Source: an uncultured Prevotellaceae bacterium (GTDB lineage Bacteria > Bacteroidota > Bacteroidia > Bacteroidales > Bacteroidaceae). Taken from it: a stretch of DNA of 6,110 bases. The notes below the pieces were generated by a model that saw only the letters and a list, made by a program, of their open reading frames with translations, made no database searches and had not been told where the DNA came from. Below are positions 4,279-6,110 of the stretch, one piece after another; position 1 is the stretch's first letter; each line of letters opens with the position of its first letter. The translations under genes and the position numbers were made by a program. Location of the stretch: contig CACYKX010000186.1 of the NCBI GenBank assembly GCA_902775075.1, positions 1 through 6,110 on the forward strand, read 5' to 3'.

Positions 4279-4824
4279 TTATTTTCCTATCTCTGCAATA
4301 ATGAAGTCTATATGACCAGCAAAGATTTCGTCAATATCAATCTCATGCTCAAAACTTCGGTCATTCTTCTCGTCGCCAATGATGGTGAAATCCCCATCCT
4401 TGTCAACTCTCACCGATAGGATAACCACATCACAAGGCTCTTCATAGTCGTAGGCTGCTACGATAGGACATTCACCCTCGAAGTGCCATTCAAAGCCATC
4501 ATCCACCATTTCGCCACGAAGTCTGAGCCTTTCGGCAAGTTCCTTCTGCTCACGGTGTTTCACCTCCTGCACACTGTCATAGATTGAGAAGTCCTTGAGT
4601 TTTCCATCACGGACAAAGTGCAACTCTTCCCCATCCGAATGACAGATGCCGTATTCATGGAACTGCACCGGCACAAAGTCGATGGGTGCCGCCATCCATG
4701 AAATGTTATTCAGTGAATAGTCATGTTCAGCCAAGAATTGCTCGATGTCCTCGTCAATCATGTGATCTGGAACGTTCAAAACCTCGATGCGCACATTTGC
4801 GCTGTCCATTACGATAATCTTCAT
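4279..4824 (-). CDS. Acidic 181-aa accessory protein, possibly two-domain
   Basis: Second gene of the operon, 27 bp after the DUF2958-like gene. The N-terminal part (residues 1-58, MKIIVMDSANVRIEVLNVPD then an acidic helix and NNISWMAAPIDFVPVQFHE) resembles, from memory, a widespread small stand-alone Bacteroidota protein on mobile elements. The C-terminal part (about 110-180) is strand-rich and acidic (CDVVILSVRVDKDGDFTIIG at 131-150, then EIDIDEIFAGHIDF at 161-174). A charged helix (about 83-107) joins them. This looks like a fusion or tandem arrangement of two small domains. The strong negative charge is of a kind seen in DNA mimics and anti-restriction proteins, but that is a suggestion only. 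No signal peptide or membrane segment is seen. Confidence 0.75.
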   Translation of the reverse strand: MKIIVMDSANVRIEVLNVPDHMIDEDIEQFLAEHDYSLNNISWMAAPIDFVPVQFHEYGICHSDGEELHFVRDGKLKDFSIYDSVQEVKHREQKELAERLRLRGEMVDDGFEWHFEGECPIVAAYDYEEPCDVVILSVRVDKDGDFTIIGDEKNDRSFEHEIDIDEIFAGHIDFIIAEIGK

Positions 4825-4851
4825 ATTCTACGATAATAAAGGGTTATACAA

Positions 4852-5238
4852 TTAGTCCTTGTCATAAAGCCTGGAGAGGAAAGCCTGCAGTTCTTCATCC
4901 TCAATCTCTGCGAGAGTGCAAGGCTTGAATTGCTTGTCCTGCTCAAATCTCAACATGCCAAGTCCGTATTCACTTGCATCATAGGAGACACTGGCCATTT
5001 CATTAGCCGAAGCATAGCCATACTCCGTTTCCTGCAATCCTGCCACGATACCATAGAAAGTGAAGTCGTTGCCTTCCTGCTGTCCTTCCATAATATACCA
5101 GCGAATATTGCCGAGAGTTAATAACACGATGCAGGTTGCATCCTTCTTCTTGCCATCCTGTGAATAGAGAGGATAGCTCTTCAATGCCTCTTCCAGTTCT
5201 GGAGTAATCAGGCGGTTTTGAATGTTGTTTGTTGTCAT
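4852..5238 (-). CDS. DUF2958-like protein
   Basis: First gene of the operon, 128 aa. LITPELEEALKSYPLYSQDGKK (from residue 10), IRWYIMEG at 45-52, DFTFYGIVAGLQETEYGYASANE at 58-80, and the later phrase FKPCTLAEI at 104-112 follow the usual DUF2958 order: a TPEL-like start, YSQDG, a W-Y strand, F-YG-V-G, E-GY, and a closing F-P-TL. These proteins are common on plasmids and integrative elements, often near conjugation or anti-restriction genes, and have no proven function. I chose the start at 5238 over the longer in-frame start at 5511 because the extra 91 codons lie wholly in leader repeat copy 2, whose counterpart before the PRTase gene is non-coding. The length without the extension matches the family. 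Confidence 0.85.
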   Translation of the reverse strand: MTTNNIQNRLITPELEEALKSYPLYSQDGKKKDATCIVLLTLGNIRWYIMEGQQEGNDFTFYGIVAGLQETEYGYASANEMASVSYDASEYGLGMLRFEQDKQFKPCTLAEIEDEELQAFLSRLYDKD

Positions 5239-5243
5239 AGTTC

Positions 5244-5458
5244 TGAAACTTTTTATTTCCCTTTCTTTAAGCCTTTCGGCCTGTGATCGGGAAGATTTTT
5301 CTGCTTTCCGAAGTGTGTCCTGAGTTATACAGGCAAGTCTGGCGTGAAGAATACTCTTTTCAGCAGAAAAGGAAGATTGTTCACAAGGCACGACTTGCAG
5401 ATTGCAAGGGACACGGTAACTTCGCAGAAAAAGAATCCCGGAATCACAGATGGCGACA
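5244..5458 (-). repeat. Leader repeat, copy 2 (before the DUF2958-like gene)
   Basis: About 215 bp matching copy 1 (3140-3355) closely and in the same orientation, ending 5 bp before the DUF2958 start. Shared structures: the 6-bp CTTTTC/GAAAAG hairpin (5356-5361 and 5366-5371) with loop AGCA where copy 1 has TGAG; the GCC-GAAA-GGC minus-strand hairpin (5271-5280); and CTTGCA/TGCAAG (5394-5408), perfect here but weaker in copy 1. A GGGAAATAAAA-type A-rich stretch just before both starts may serve as the ribosome-binding context. A promoter box of the TAnnTTTG type is not evident inside the repeat. Confidence 0.8.
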
Positions 5459-5491
5459 GGAAGATAATCGAAGTATAACAATATGGGCGGG

Positions 5492-5720
5492 ATGCCAAGG
5501 CTGGCGGTCACAGCCAGTGATGGTAAAGAGAAGTGTCATCTTGCCGAAAAGACGGTAACGGTGAGGAAGGAGTGTTTAGTTCCTTCCCCACCCTTACTGG
5601 CAAAGGCAGGATGACTCTTCTCTCCATCACCTTTCTGCGAGTGATGTTTTGTTCTTTGTCGTATCGACCAAGAAGAAAATATCGCTGGCAAGCAGAAACT
5701 GTCACTGTCGGCCCTGGCAT
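5492..5720 (+). other. Large Y-shaped imperfect inverted repeat
   Basis: The segment folds into a three-way junction. Base stem: 5492-5513 with 5699-5720, 22 positions with 2 mismatches and ends ATGCCA/TGGCAT. Arm 1: 5517-5545 with 5605-5630 (one 3-nt bulge, one mismatch), then an internal loop, then 5551-5571 with 5581-5601 and a 9-nt loop. Arm 2: 5632-5638 with 5692-5698 (perfect 7 bp), then 5643-5656 with 5670-5683 (12 Watson-Crick pairs of 14), then GTCG/CGAC around a 3-base loop. G-T/U pairs are about six if the plus strand folds and about two if the minus strand does, so the plus strand is probably the folding one. No gene is convincing across it, and its identity is unknown. Confidence 0.7.
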
Positions 5721-5854
5721 GGTGTGGGCGTAGGTTATCTAAAGAAGCCCTGTTTACAGCGTATAGACAGATACAGCGAAGCATATAATTTCAGTAGAAG
5801 AAGGGTTGGGAAATAAAGTCTTCAGATCTGCCAGGCAACCTTCTCGGCAAATGG
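5721..5854. other. Spacer without recognisable content
   Basis: Between the Y-shaped repeat and the glycosyltransferase-like fragment I see no gene, terminator or repeat of note. The only symmetry is a short GTTAT (5734-5738) opposite ATAAC (5475-5479) outside the base stem. The junction between element and flanking gene fragment probably lies towards its high-coordinate end. Confidence 0.4.
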
Positions 5855-6109
5855 TCATGCAGTCAGCAAAAACAGATGATGGCAAATTATCAGATCGGGA
5901 TCGAGGTCAGCTATTGCACGTCCGGCAGCATCGATGAACGCATCTTCAAACTGTGAGATCATATCAGATGTAAGATCACGGTATCTGGTCGAAGTATACG
6001 GCATTATATCCGACATGCCGACAACAGGGAACGGCAGAGTGCCGAACTTTGCCTGCGTAGCTTTACACGGAACTGCAAGCAGATCTGCCTTTTTTTCAGA
6101 GAAAAAGAA
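5855..6109 (-). CDS. Partial glycosyltransferase-like gene fragment
   Basis: Minus-strand frame of 84 codons entering from the right edge and stopping at TGA 5855-5857; the 5' end is outside the window. It reads FFFSEKKADLLAVPCK, KFGTLPFPVVGMSDIMPYTS and PDLIICHHLFLLTA. A conserved-looking SEKKADLL start, GMSDIMPYTSTRYRDLT in the middle and PDLIICHH near the end resemble the N-terminal domain of a GT-B glycosyltransferase, where a strand ending in Cys-His-His lies near the interdomain cleft. If so, the whole C-terminal half is missing: the frame closes right after HHLFLLTA, and neither other frame continues a recognisable sequence. This suggests truncation at a junction or a frameshift. The family naming is from memory of sequence style; coding status is well supported. 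Confidence 0.55.
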   Translation of the reverse strand, partial: FFFSEKKADLLAVPCKATQAKFGTLPFPVVGMSDIMPYTSTRYRDLTSDMISQFEDAFIDAAGRAIADLDPDLIICHHLFLLTA

Positions 6110-6110
6110 A

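Noticed and set aside
5484..5730. TGGGCG at 5484-5489 and 5725-5730 as a target-site duplication around the Y element
   Set aside because: The copies are 2 and 4 bases away from the ends of the inverted repeat rather than adjacent, and six bases can recur by chance; not enough to call a transposition event.
5508..5784. Several 66-82-aa frames on both strands over the Y-shaped repeat
   Set aside because: They arise from the inverted-repeat sequence, share no plausible domain and cannot all be real; the pairing pattern explains the segment better.

Overview
The window looks like an accessory or mobile-element segment (plasmid, or integrated conjugative/mobilizable element) of a member of the Bacteroidota, probably Bacteroides/Prevotella-like. 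The reasons are a TAnnTTTG-type -7 promoter box before the partition gene, no Shine-Dalgarno sequences at most starts, AT-rich spacers, and small acidic proteins of a type common on Bacteroidota mobile elements (from memory, no search run). All well-supported genes lie on the minus strand, so the functional order runs from high to low coordinates. No tRNA, rRNA, CRISPR array, transposase, replication initiator, relaxase or integrase gene is visible.

Layout, read in the direction of transcription: (1) 6109-5855, the 3'-ward part of an incomplete gene resembling a GT-B glycosyltransferase, entering from the right edge and ending abruptly. (2) 5854-5239, about 600 bp without a gene. It holds a large Y-shaped imperfect inverted repeat (5492-5720) and copy 2 of a ~215-bp leader repeat (5244-5458) directly before the next gene. 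(3) 5238-3663, an operon of four small genes: a DUF2958-like protein, an acidic 181-aa protein, a 98-aa protein and an 80-aa protein, followed by a perfect 15-bp hairpin (3610-3647). (4) 3609-3140, a second gene-free block with inverted repeats, an array of 10-bp-phased repeats (3386-3508) and copy 1 of the leader repeat (3140-3355). (5) 3133-2050, a phosphoribosyltransferase-like gene and a SLOG/DUF1273 (YpsA-like) gene 10 bp apart, perhaps followed by a 37-aa membrane peptide. (6) 1791-546, a partition cassette: parA with promoter and candidate operators, TATTACT iterons every 15 bp, a small ribbon-helix-helix partner gene, and a strong terminator. (7) 480-120, an AT-rich stretch with a plus-strand terminator, implying a short oppositely oriented transcript. 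(8) 119-1, a GC-rich fragment unlike the rest.

How it works together: ParA and the small DNA-binding protein would segregate the replicon, probably acting on the TATTAC sites on either side of parA. Two accessory operons are each headed by nearly the same ~215-bp structured leader, ending at equivalent distances from the start codon. This implies shared control, either as a promoter/5'UTR element or as a single-stranded-DNA promoter used during conjugative entry. Both window ends carry broken genes of differing composition, so the element may sit between foreign fragments, or the contig ends may be chimeric.
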